64,000 nt of DNA, taken from the NCBI GenBank assembly GCA_037127315.1, contig JBBBDQ010000350.1, positions 4,496,001 to 4,560,000 of the forward strand, in the 5' to 3' direction. The position numbers and the translations under genes were made by a program. Below the pieces are notes generated by a model. That model searched no databases, had not been told where the DNA came from, and worked only from the letters and a program-made list of their open reading frames with translations. Origin of the DNA: Ascarosepion bandense. Its lineage: Eukaryota; Mollusca; Cephalopoda; Sepiida; Sepiidae. Of this stretch, positions 19,790 to 29,194 are shown in pieces (the stretch's first letter is position 1; each line of letters opens with the position of its first letter).

Positions 19790-20692
19790 AATTCTCATAC
19801 CCAAACATTTGAGGGACAGCAGAACGATGAACTCAGATTTCCTTGAAGTTTATATGAACATCACAGGCAACCTCTCCTGCCTCCTGAGAACAATACACTG
19901 CGCCTCCTCGGTCTTACCCTCTCTTCTGATCTCAAATGGAACCACTACATTGAGTCCATAGCTAAATTCACTGCTAAGAAGGTTGGGTCACTGTGTCGGG
20001 CTAGGATGTTTTTTCCGCCTGAATCCATCCTGCATATATACAAGTCAACCATTCATCCGTGCATGGAGTACTGCTGCCATATATGGTCAGGCGCCCCTGC
20101 CGTTCACCTCAATGTTCTCGACAGGCTCCAAAGGAGAATCAGTAATGTGATAGGTACTGACTTGGCGGCTAGACTGCAGCCACTTCCCCACCGTCGAAAT
20201 GTGGCCTCCCTTTGTCTGTTCTATAAATACTTTCATGGCTTCTGCTCGGACGAACTTAAGTCACTGGTGCCTCCTCAACAGGTGTTTACTCGTGCAACCA
20301 GATTGGTAACTGGGTCTGACCCATTCACAGTTAGGTTAGCCAAATGCAGACGACAATTCTACTCCTGCAGCTTCTTCTCTCGCACTTCCCGCCTGTGGAA
20401 CACGCTCTCATATTCTTGCTTTCCTGATGGCTATAACCTCTAGGAATTTAAATGCAATGTCAATTCTCATCTATTAACCACTTGATTCTAGTTCTTTCTC
20501 CACCCCGTATATCCTTTCCTTTTTCTCCACCTTTGAAACTGTCATCACACCTGCATTCTCATCTTTCTATTGTTCCTTTCTAACTGGTTCGTCTTCCTCT
20601 TTACTCACTTCTAATTAATCTTTTTACACTTATGTAGCCCCCTGCACATCAGTGGCATTACCACCTTGCTCGGGGTGAAACGATTAAAAAAA
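19790..20692 (+). mobile_element. LINE-A 3' part, best-preserved C-terminus
   Basis: Encodes RLLGLTLSSDLKWNHYIESI and KKVGSLCRAR, then the open frame 20006-20443 (145 aa): FPPESILHIYKSTIHPCMEY, LDRLQRRISNVIGTDLAARL, CLFYKYFHGFCSDELKSLV and FFSRTSRLWNTL. The premature stop at 20443 is one codon change before the family end EFKCNVNSHLL. The 3' UTR ends GTGGCATTACCACCTTGCTC, GGGGTGAAACGATTA and poly-A. The protein would be the RT thumb and C-terminus of a jockey/CR1-type LINE. Confidence 0.85.
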
Positions 20693-21071
20693 TACAATCA
20701 TAACTTAATTAAAATTAACACGTTAATTTGCATACTTTGTGTTGCTAGAAACAGTGACGTGGATCAATTAATTGCGGAGCCATGCGCAATAGTAAATATC
20801 CAGGAAACAAGTGTACGCTGCTGCTGATATTTGATTTGCAGCCCACAATGCAAAGCTCTTACATGTATTCATTATACGGTTCACCAGATGGCCTAATGAA
20901 GCAGTTATCGTTATGGATGTATCGAGAGTAACGTAGTTGATTAGAGCGTATTACTTTCCCTTTTTTTTTTTAATTGAGAGTCGTCCTTTTTCTATCAAGG
21001 TTCAGTCTGCCCTTTTATTTCGCTCTTAGCTAGAAGGTAAAGGGGTGAATTCATACTTTTCACATGTGAAG
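20693..21071. other. unannotated stretch
   Basis: No gene or repeat recognised. Confidence 0.4.
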
Positions 21072-21092
21072 TATATATATATATATATATAT

Positions 21093-21570
21093 GGATTTAG
21101 GCAGCTAATCTTCTTTTAGACATGTCAGATTAAAAATTTGCAAACGTTGTGTCTGCTTAAACTCCGTTCATGCTCACGGATAATATTTCGCGTATTATAA
21201 TTGAAAGATGTCAGAAATGAGCTGTAACGTTGACAGATGTTATTTATTTCTCAATGCACCTAAGTACTTTCAATCTCTTTCCGAGATCATCTTTAGGGCC
21301 GTGAGTTATATTTGAAACAGGAAAAAAAATTAAGTAATTTTTTGCAACACAGTTTTGCGGTTATTTTTTGTTACCATAACTCACACCCTCCTGAAGATGA
21401 TCTCGGAAAGAGATTGAAAGTACTTGGGTGCATTGAGAAATAAATGATAATAACATCTGTCAACGTTACAGCTCATTTCTGATATCTTTCAATTATAATA
21501 CGCGAAATATTATCTGTGAGTATGAATGGATTTGAAAAATAAGCACACACAATATTTGCAATTTATTTAA
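21093..21570. mobile_element. PLE-derived inverted repeat with hammerhead-like core
   Basis: Arms at about 21120-21300 and 21385-21545 are inverted copies homologous to the 3' end of PLE copy A. The outer ends encode the terminal-repeat peptide. (TA)n lies at the left border and TC/CA repeats at the right. The ~80-bp centre contains TTTTTGCAACACAGTTTTGC. Confidence 0.7.
21384..21432 (+). ncRNA. hammerhead-like core, PLE type
   Basis: CTGAAGA 21391-21397, stem II ATCTC/GAGAT, GAAAG 21416-21420, then the AGTACT palindrome as a minimal stem III and T17. A stem I is possible between CACCC upstream and GGGTG downstream with two extra bases. The opposite arm has CTAAAGA (G5 to A) and is broken. 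Confidence 0.55.
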
Positions 21571-21610
21571 TCTCTCTCTCTCTCTTACACACACATATAA
21601 ATATATATAT

Positions 21611-21840
21611 TTTGGTCTGAGGAGCGGTTTTGTAAAATTTTCGCGAAATAAACTATTACCACTGGATTTATAAAGGCATCCAATTTATTTTCACTTATAA
21701 GGCTTAGAGGGTAGCAACTCCGACTGACACGAAATCGGCCGAGTTTCGATCCTGGAGAGAAGCAAGTGGATGTGTCTAGCCGCACTGCTGAGCTGATGAG
21801 CTGTAATACAACGAAACAGGCTTGTATGCGCATGACTAAT
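21611..21840 (+). mobile_element. SINE-H: tRNA-like head plus 3' hammerhead
   Basis: The tRNA-like part GGCTTAGAGGGTAGCAACTC...CCGACTGACAC...GTTTCGATCCTGG aligns with the two minus-strand copies at 44.2 and 44.5 kb (GCTCAGAGGTAGAATCGC...GGTTTCAATCCTGG). A hammerhead core follows at 21793. The element ends at an AT run. The layout resembles known SINE-like hammerhead retroposons such as the schistosome Sm-alpha family. Confidence 0.7.
21781..21836 (+). ncRNA. hammerhead ribozyme candidate, SINE-H
   Basis: CTGATGA 21793-21799. Stem II 21800-21812 has G-C, one C.A mismatch, then UGU/ACA around AAU. GAA 21813-21815. Stem III pairs ACAG 21816-21819 with TTGT 21822-21825. Predicted cleavage after A826 (triplet GTA). 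Stem I may use CGCA 21781-21784 with TGCG 21827-21830 through an internal loop. Confidence 0.65.
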
Positions 21841-21847
21841 ATATATA

Positions 21848-22335
21848 TATTTTTCTAAACATATGCTGTTAAATATAAGAGACAATGAATTTTTGTCTTT
21901 ATTTTCAACTGAAACTAAAGCAAAAATACGACGTTTAGAACGGCTCATGATTAAACATAATAGACATTCATTGTCTATATATTTAACAGCATATGTTTAG
22001 AAAATTATTTGCTGCCTCGATACACTAAATTTAAGTTACATGATGCCGCAGGATTAAATGATCCTAACACCAAGAAATTTCAATGGAACCTTATTAAACG
22101 TCAAATGCACACAGCCAAACAGGAATTACAACTAATCAACACTGAAATTAAGCTTAGAAGCAAATCAATAAATAATTATCCAAATGTTGAAGAATTTTTG
22201 TCTTTATTTTCAACTGAAATTAAAGCAAAATTACGACGTTTAGAACGGCTCATGATTAAACATAATAGACATTCATTGTCTCTTATATTTAACAGCATAT
22301 GTTTAGAAAAATACTTGCTGCTTCGATACACTATA
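21848..22335 (+). mobile_element. PLE N-terminal coding segment with inverted partner
   Basis: An open stretch at 22009-22330 encodes NTKKFQWNLIKRQMHTAKQE, NTEIKLRSKSINNYPNVEEF and LSLFSTEIKAKLRRLERLMI...HNRHSLSLIFNSIC. The same peptide is encoded by one arm of every family N palindrome. The preceding segment (21848-22020) is itself an inverted pair of its 3' part. It ends in (TA)n. The peptide is rich in Lys/Arg with coiled-coil-like spacing and is taken as the PLE N-terminus; it has no recognised catalytic motif. Confidence 0.6.
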
Positions 22336-22352
22336 TATATATATATATATAA

Positions 22353-22427
22353 AGGGTATCCTAAAATCTGTGTGTATCACACATACAAATAAAGTTATGA
22401 ATTGCACACGAACTTTATGGACACCCT
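22353..22427. mobile_element. 75-bp fold-back MITE
   Basis: The left end AGGGTATCCTAAAATCTGTG and inverted right end AGGGTGTCCATAAAGTTCGT pair over ~28 bp with almost no loop. TA flanks are compatible with a Tc1/mariner origin. Confidence 0.6.
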
Positions 22428-22624
22428 GTATATACAATAATGTGAAGTAAAGACGACAATAAGATATTTCCAGTTCCTTAACGTTTATTTCTCATTGTAT
22501 AGTGCTCAATATAAAAGCAGAGCTAAATATTATTGCAGTATTTAACATTTTCGCGACACAAAATTTCCCAAGTTTCGGAATCATACTTTAACTTTGACTC
22601 TATTTTCGATCGATCATTTTTGGG

Positions 22625-22913
22625 TTGACTACGGTTCGGAACGAGAAATCGGGGGGTCGAGTTCGAATTCCACAGGAATTCATTGCATTCACTTACGCAC
22701 AGATACCCTTGGGAAAGGTATTAATCCGTCTCTTCCTTCCAGTTATGGGTCAAATAACAGGACAGATTGGGTTCTATAGCCTTGGTTGGCAACCAGTCTA
22801 CCGCAGAAAGCAATGGCAACCTACTGCGGGATAATCTTCTGCCTAGTCTGTCATGTCTCTTTCGAGACATGGTCGCCCAAGCGTGTATCACGTATGACAC
22901 TTAATTGATTGAA
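22625..22913 (+). mobile_element. SINE-1 copy
   Basis: Almost full length. The A-box region is replaced by unrelated bases; B box GAGTTCGAATTCC. Body and 3' hairpin intact. It is followed after 3 bp by another copy, head to tail. Confidence 0.9.
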
Positions 22914-22916
22914 TGG

Positions 22917-23223
22917 AATGTGCGCTGTGGTGCAGTGGATATCGGCTCTGAACGAGAAATCGGGGAGCCGAGTTCGAATTCCAGCCGAATTCATTGTATT
23001 CACTTACGCGCAAATACCCTTGGGAAAGGTATTAATCCGTCTCTTCCTTCCAGTTATGGGTTAAATAACAGGACTGATTGGGTTCTATAGCCTTGGTCGG
23101 CAACCAGTCTACCGCAGAAAGCAATGGCAACCTATTGCGGGATAATTTTCTGCCCAGTCAGTCATGTCTCTTTCGAGACATGATCGCCCAAGCGTGTATC
23201 ACGTATGGCACTTGACTGACTGA
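22917..23223 (+). mobile_element. SINE-1 full-length copy
   Basis: tRNA-like head with A box TGGTGCAGTGG and B box GAGTTCGAATTCC (internal RNA polymerase III promoter). The body includes ACCCTTGGGAAAGGTATTAA and GGCAACCAGTCTACCGCAG. The 3' hairpin CATGTCTCTTTCGAGACATG and terminal ACTTGACTGACTGA are intact. It encodes no protein and would depend on a LINE partner. Confidence 0.92.
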
Positions 23224-23289
23224 ATGGAAAATGCATTTCGTTATATAGAGCTTCCAGAATTTATAGTGGTTCTCCTTTTTACTATGTTG

Positions 23290-24049
23290 GATCCTCGTGC
23301 AGATTCTTGTTTTCTATGTGCTGTGTCCCTTTTCAGTGCGTTGTCATTCATGGCTCTACACAATTTCCTGTCCTTTCTTGCTCTTAATAAACTTTGTACT
23401 TTCATTGTATTACCTAATTGTATTGTATTGTATTATCTTAGGATGTGCGTTGTGGTGCATTGGATATCAGCACGGAACGAGAAATCGAGGAGCCGAGTTC
23501 GAATTCCAGCTGAATTCATTGCATTCACTTACGCGCAAATACCCTTTTGAAAGGTATTAATCCGTCTCTTCCTTCCAGTTATGGGTTAAATAACAGGACA
23601 GATTGGGTTCTATATCCTTGGCCGGCAACCAGTCTACCGCAGTAAGCTATGGCAACCTACTCCGGGATAATCTTCTGCCCAGTCAGTCATGTCTCTTTCG
23701 AGACATGATCGCCCAAGTGTGTATCACGTATGGCACTGAACTGACTGACTGATTACCTAAACCCTGTTCTGCAATTTATTTATACAAGCTCTTAAGGCAG
23801 GTTGTGCGTTTTCATGTATCTCTTTTGCCTCCAGTATACCCTGTGAGTATCAGATTTTATATACTTGCTTTCCTCATTAGGAATTTCAACTGTCTATCTT
23901 TGATGTTAAGTATACGTAGATTGTGTTGCTGTTTTCTCTAAAACTTCGTTTTTGATTACGTGTTCGGTCCATGCTATTCCCATTATCCTTCTGTAGAACC
24001 ACACTTCTTTTGCTTCAAGTTTCTTCTTCATCTGTAAGATTTCCAACAT
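23290..24049 (-). mobile_element. LINE-C relic split by SINE-1
   Basis: 23290-23440 and 23753-24049 both align on the minus strand with LINE-C at 57.7 kb (GTGCTGTGTCCCTTTTCAG; TCCTTCTGTAGAACCACAC; TTCATCTGTAAGAT). The SINE-1 at 23441-23751 interrupts it. No frame survives. Confidence 0.55.
23441..23751 (+). mobile_element. SINE-1 full-length copy
   Basis: Starts GGATGTGCGTTGTGGTGCAT (A box with one change), B box GAGTTCGAATTCC, and ends ACTGAACTGACTGACTG. The sequence ATTACCTAA occurs 32 bp upstream and directly after the element, a possible but displaced target duplication. Confidence 0.92.
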
Positions 24050-24674
24050 GCTCCTGCTACCCACTTAGGTGTCCTTGACCGAATCCAACGGAGAATCTGT
24101 AATGTGATCGATCCCGACTTGACAGCTACGATACAGTCGCTCTCTCACCGACGTAGTGTGGCTTCCCTGTATCTCTTCTACAAATACTTTTATGGTTTCT
24201 GCTCCGATGAACTTAGCTCACTGGTACCTCCTATATACGAATTTCCTCGAGCCACAAGATTAGCAACTAGGTCCCACCCTTTTCCTGTGAAGCCAATAAA
24301 TTGTAAACACAAATTCTACTCCATCAGCTTCTTTTCTCAAACTTCCCGCCCCTGGAATTTAACTGTTAAGTCAATAGTCATCTTTTGCCTCACTAGCTTA
24401 CATCCTCTCTCTCATGCTTTTCTACATCCACCCCACTTTCATCAGTACTCTCTTCCCTCTCCTACTCTCTTCCTGACACCCCCTGCAACCTCTCACTCCT
24501 CATAACATTCCTCCTTGTCCACCCCACTCTCATCAGTAATCTCTTCCCTCTCCTACTCTCTTCCTGACACCCCCTGCAACTTCTCACTCCTCAACATTCC
24601 TCTTATGTAACCCCCCTGCACAACAGTGGCAGTAAAATGCCTTGCTTGGGGCGACACGATTATAAAAAAAAAAA
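24050..24674 (+). mobile_element. LINE-A 3' part with tandem 3' UTR
   Basis: Encodes THLGVLDRIQRRICNVIDPD through FFSQTSRPWNL. About 50 bp (NSLP...NLQE) are deleted, then TVKSIVI continues in frame. The 3' UTR contains two ~85-bp tandem copies (CACCCCACTTTCATCAGTAC; CACCCCACTCTCATCAGTAA). It ends TTGCTTGGGGCGACACGATT and poly-A. Confidence 0.85.
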
Positions 24675-25971
24675 GATTTAGAGCCATATACGAGGACTGA
24701 TATTATGTAACCTCTTTCCTGTAATGAAAGTAATAAGCGTAGAAATACGATAGCGCATTACTTTTGTAACGGGAAGTACATCGCCGGAAGTTTCAGTAAA
24801 GGAAGAAAATCGACCAAAAATCGGCTGAAATTTCTTGCCTACGTAGAACGTCATTCTGCATTTAATTACATTACTTCGTGAGAGTTACGGGAGAGAAAAA
24901 GTGCGAGATATAGTTCGTTTTTTATGGACATTTAGATAAAAAATAGGTAAGTTTCTTCAATAACTAATTGTTGATTTGAGTTCAGCATATACATCTGCAC
25001 AGAGATAATGCTATTTTGGATAAATTTGAAAGGGAAAAGCCGTCGGGAGCTAAAACGAAAATTTACCGATTAGTTTTTTAAGTGAAATTATATAAAATCA
25101 TTATGCATTATTCTTTGCTCATAGCTGATAATTCACTGTGAAAAGCACATTTCTTTTTCACATTCAAGATATTCTGCTTATATATATTGTTTGCCCGAGA
25201 CAGAGGCTGAGCCTCGTGGAAGATACAAAATGCAGATTATCAGAAATAATTGCCATACTCATAAAATAAAAATTTAATCACGACTTCGTATTTTTAAAGT
25301 ATAAAGATTTTAAAGCAAAAATAACATTTGGTTGGAGGGTAAATCCATTAATGAGCAAGTTGTACTGGAAAAGCTGTACTGTCTACAAAGTATAATGATA
25401 GATCCGTAAAACTTTTTGATAATGTTGGAGTCTACTTGCTGCAAACAACATTTAACAACAGGAAAAAATTACGATTTTAACTGCCAAGGCATTGGTAAAT
25501 GAAAGAGTTCTTTTCGCAAGGAATTTTAATTTTTGAACAGTTCATAAAACAAAATATTAATCTGACTTTTTTTTATCAAGATGAAAAGTTGCGATGCACA
25601 TGTTTTAACAAAAGAATAAAGTGCACTGTTTAATCTATTAGAAAACTAATAAGTAACATGAGAATTAAAGATAGTTAAGCAAAAGGCTAATACCAAGTGA
25701 GGAATGCCTTCTTACTATAATAAGCAAACTTGTTAACCATTACCCTTTGTAATATTTACAAAAAAAAAAAAAAATAACGCGAGAGTACAGAATGGCTATG
25801 GATTTGGTCAAAATGGTTAAACCAATGTTTATAAAAGACACGTTCTCAAGAATTATAATTTTAAAAATATTTTGCCCAAGTCGAAAAATATATCAAGCGA
25901 AAATGATTTAAAAAAAAAGCAATAATAAATTGGATTATAACTAATAATAAAATAATAGTAGTAACGACGAG
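24675..25971. other. unannotated AT-rich stretch, 1.3 kb
   Basis: No open frame longer than background and no recognised repeat. This is one of the longest pieces without a repeat call and could be old unique sequence. Confidence 0.4.
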
Positions 25972-26245
25972 AGTCTACGGCTATATCGTGTTGAATACAC
26001 CGGTTCCCGTCCGATCACCGAAGTTAAGCAACATTGAGCCTGGTTAGTACTTAAATGGGTGCTCATTTAGGAATATCAGGTGGTGTAAACGTAAGGACCA
26101 AGAATGGTCCTCCGGGCTTGGGGGGTTGGGTGCAGGGCTAACAACCCTGCCCCGTAAAAAAAAAAACAGTTTGTTACAGAAACAGCAACAAAAAGTTGCT
26201 GTCCTATGCACCATCTGGGTGTGATGGAATGATGATGAGTAATGA
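25972..26245 (+). mobile_element. 5S rRNA-derived SINE
   Basis: 25972-26091 aligns end to end with animal 5S rRNA: TGTTGAATACACCGGTTC, CCGATCACCGAAGTTAAGC, ATGGGTG and GGTGGTGTAAAC as the 3' strand. The internal A box/IE and a decayed C box (promoter elements) remain. After ~35 bp comes the hairpin tail TGCAGGGCTAACAACCCTGC, CCCGTAAAA and CAG..TGTTACAGAAACAGCAA, shared with SINE-B at 39.4 kb. The G+C-rich stems carry several unpaired changes, so it is not a working 5S gene. Confidence 0.8.
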
Positions 26246-26294
26246 CGTGTGTATAGAGGTTAAGAACAAAACGAAACACTTATAAAAACAGAAG

Positions 26295-26605
26295 CTTTGT
26301 GTGGCCGAGTGGTTAGAACGTTTGCTTTCTGACCATAAAGCCAGCGTTCGAATCTCGCCATGGTCGATTTGTCAGGAAGGTAATTTTTTGATGTTATCGA
26401 CCCGGGGGTAGGCGATTCCAGCGGAAAGCGCACGAAAACCATATCACGGGTTGACCCAAGCCTTGTGAGTGAAATTGGAAAGAGAGGACCTAAAGATGGT
26501 TGTTCTAGCTCGAAGTTACAAATTATCGTGGCCGAATTATAATTACAAATTATCGTGGCCGAATTATAATTACAAATTATAAGGCTTTCTAGCCTTATTC
26601 AGACT
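26295..26605 (+). mobile_element. SINE-E, tRNA-like head
   Basis: GTGGCCGAGTGGTTAGAACG (A box) and GCGTTCGAATCTCGCC (B box) resemble a class II tRNA, but the acceptor ends do not pair. The 3' end has two and a half 27-bp tandem units (ATTATCGTGGCCGAATTATA). Only one copy was seen. Confidence 0.6.
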
Positions 26606-27085
26606 GTTGTTCACGCTAGATAAGGCGCTCTCTTATATTTAACGGCGGCTAAGGTCCGCTCAACATAGTTGCGCTATGAAACAGAAGTGGACTCTGTGAG
26701 TGTCGAACAAACAAATGTGCAACGGAGATTATCCAGCTGCTTTTTGAGACAGACAGAGTTGGATACGAGTGGCCAGCCATACGTGTAATTTTTTTTTTTT
26801 AAGTGGACGTATTATTTATAAGAAGCATCCTGTTTATTTTTTAAGCATTGAGATGTTATAAGTAGTGACCTATTTTACTGCGGAATTTGCCCAAAATGAC
26901 ATTGAATCTAGGGTGTCAATGCCTTATTTGGAATCGTAATCGTTCTAAATACTAGATAGGTTGTCAATTTTCCTTGTTCTTTATTGATAGCTGAGAAACA
27001 GCTTCATGCTGAGGGTGACGTTTGTTATGTAGAATAAAAGAAAGGCGTATTGCAGAAATAAGTCTTATCGACTGACAGTCATTTC
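26606..27085. other. unannotated stretch
   Basis: No gene or repeat recognised. Confidence 0.4.
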
Positions 27086-27190
27086 AGTCAGTTAAGTGCC
27101 ATACGTGACACACGCTTGGGCGATCATGTCTCTTTCGAGACATGGCTGACTGGGCAGAAGATTTTCCCGCGGTAGTTTGGCATTATCATT
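27086..27190 (-). mobile_element. SINE-1 3' fragment
   Basis: Minus-strand 3' end: CAGTCAGTTAAGTGCCATAC, CATGTCTCTTTCGAGACATG and CTGACTGGGCAGAAG. The body is lost after CCCGCGGTAG. Confidence 0.85.
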
Positions 27191-27642
27191 CCCTAAAACA
27201 TCCTTGTCGATCATCATGAGTGAAGCAACACAAACGGCACTTAAATTTGTTAATATTGGGGTACTTATTCTCTTCTTTATTATAGTACTTCTTTTAATCT
27301 ATATTAGGGTACGTCTTATTTTTCGAGACTGAGGTAGCAAGAATTAAGAGAACAGTAATGTTCTGGGGGTGGTAAAATTATTTACTTTTCTTGTTGATGA
27401 CTAAAAAAAAAAACCCCTGTTCTCCAACTTTCAACCTATGTCTTCTGAACTTCTTAAGCTGTATTCTTCCTGTACAGGAAATTAAAAAGTAAAAAGAAAG
27501 AATTCTAAATGCTACTAAAATTCAATATATACTCACTGAATGATGGACATACATTATCAGGTCAGTCGCCGGGAAATAACACTAAACCAATATCAGTCTG
27601 ATTTTCTGGGATGAGGAGTTATTATTTAAATTATTTATACTT
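27191..27642. other. unannotated stretch
   Basis: AT-rich. No gene or repeat recognised. Confidence 0.4.
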
Positions 27643-28740
27643 GGACTATTGTCATCATCTTTGTTGTCGTTATAACAACGTTTCAGCCAGTGGCATAGCT
27701 GATTAAAGCGTTGGTTCTTGAATTTAGTGATATGGAAATTGAGTTCAATCCCTGGGTTAGGGAGTTTGAACTTAAGGTAAGTGGAAACGGGTGAGCAATA
27801 ACTGAGCAGTACTAAAACTAGACTAAGATATCCATAGACATAGGCAGTGAATTGAGAACAGTCTACCACTCCATAGATTGAATAAAGGGTTTCAGTTATG
27901 AATTTGTGATATGGTGATTGTGAGTTCAATTCCTTGGTCAGGCAATGTTTAGAGTCAGTGGAAATGGGTGAGCGATAACTAAAAAAAAAATGATTCGTTT
28001 TCTACAGCTTATCAACTCTTTGCAGATAATCTAAACCCAGGAAATATTTTGAGATTGGAAGAATTTTTTTTAAATAGTTCAATCCCTGGGTTAGGAAGTT
28101 TGTACTTAAGGTAAGTGGAAATGGGTGAGCAACAACGGAGCAGTACTAAAAATAAAAACTAAACTAGATATCCATAAACATAGACAGTGGAATGAGAAAA
28201 GTCTACTCCTGTAGAGTAAATAAAAGATTCAGTTCAGAATTTCTTGTTGTAGGACAGTGGTTAATAGATTTGTTTCACTGGCCTTGTATCAGACTTTATA
28301 TGCAAGTATATCACATGCAGATATTTACTAAGCTAATTTCTGTCTGAATTTATGGAATGAAGTGTTGTTATTATTTACTCTATATTAAATTTGGTGAGAG
28401 TAATCATGAATCAGGCAGCATGTACTTGAAGTCAGTGAAAATGGGTAAGCAATAACTGAGCAGTACTAAAACTTAAAACTAGACTAAGATATCCATAGGC
28501 AGTGAATTGAGAACAGTCTACCACTCTATAGATTGAATAAAGGGTTCAATTATGAATTTGTGATATGGTGATTGTGAGTTCAATCCCTTGGTCAGGCAGT
28601 GTCTAAACTCAGTGGAAATGGGTGGGCGATAACTAAAAAAAATATTGATTCGTTTTCTACGGCTTATCAACCCTTTGCAGATAATTTAAACCCAGGAAAT
28701 ATTTTGAGATTGGAAGAATTTTTTTAAAGATAATAATGAT
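27643..28740 (+). mobile_element. SINE-C cluster with internal duplication
   Basis: The head CAGTGGCATAGCTGATTAAA...GAGTTCAATCCCTGG looks tRNA-derived (A and B boxes). The body ends in a CTACCACTCCATAGATTGAA tail. A block (27785-28075) recurs at about 28435-28735, spacing about 650 bp, including TGATTCGTTTTCTAC and CCCAGGAAATATTTTGAGAT. A third partial copy is at 28,080-28,235. Upstream 27643-27675 is the edge of a SINE-F-like element (CAACGTTTCAGCC). Other SINE-C copy: 43,285. Confidence 0.65.
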
Positions 28741-28774
28741 TTACCAATAAGTTTTACTAATTAACAGATAGCTG

Positions 28775-29026
28775 GTGGGGGGGGGAGTGGACTCATGCCT
28801 TTCGGATCGAGATTTGTGCATAAGTAGATATAACGAACCCAACAGGAATTTGAACTCAGCTCTCCAATTCACAATTTCAAGCCATTACTCATTACACCAC
28901 CCACACATCGAAGCTTACAGCACCTGATATTCTTTAGCAGACACCCATTTAGGTACTGATCAGGATCGACGTTGCTTAACTTCAATGATTGTACGGGATT
29001 GTTTGAACGTGATATGGCCGTAAGCC
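28775..29026 (-). mobile_element. 5S-tRNA composite SINE
   Basis: Minus strand: 29026-28913 is 5S-like (GCTTACGGCCATATCACGTT, TTGAAGTTAAGCAACGTCG, TCAGTACCTAAATGGGTG, ATATCAGGTGCTGTAAGC). Four bases later a tRNA-like unit begins (GATGTGTGGGTGGTGTAATG; B box GAGTTCAAATTCC). A body homologous to SINE-1 follows (TCTACTTATGCACAAATC..CCGAAAGGCATGAGTCC). It ends at a G/C homopolymer. Confidence 0.75.
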
Positions 29027-29034
29027 CGTATTAA

Positions 29035-29190
29035 ATGTAAAAGTAGACTAGATATCAATAGACATGGGCAGTGAAATGGGAACAGTCAAATCCCTCATTA
29101 TTTTCTGTAGGTTGATATATGCCTGATGAAAGCCAGAGAGCATAATGGTCGAAACAACAAAGATGAGCGCAACAGTCCGAATATATCACC
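29035..29190 (+). mobile_element. SINE-C end joined to SINE-F hammerhead-like end
   Basis: 29035-29110 matches the SINE-C tail (ATCAATAGACATGGGCAGTG). 29115-29180 matches the SINE-F 3' region: CCTGATGA, AGCC...GGTC stem, GAAACAACAAAGATGAG. The stem III segment seen in other copies is deleted. Confidence 0.5.
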
Positions 29191-29194
29191 GAAT

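Noticed and set aside
25972..26091. Functional 5S rRNA gene
   Set aside because: Substitutions break helices and the C box, no terminator T-run follows, and the tail is that of a SINE.
26295..26370. Possible tRNA gene (GTGGCCGAGTGGTTAGAACG)
   Set aside because: A and B boxes are present but the acceptor strands do not pair, and a SINE-like body follows.
27270..27330. Hydrophobic frame near 27,240-27,330 suggesting a small membrane protein
   Set aside because: Short, no start context, and surrounded by SINE fragments; AT-rich codons give hydrophobic translations by chance.
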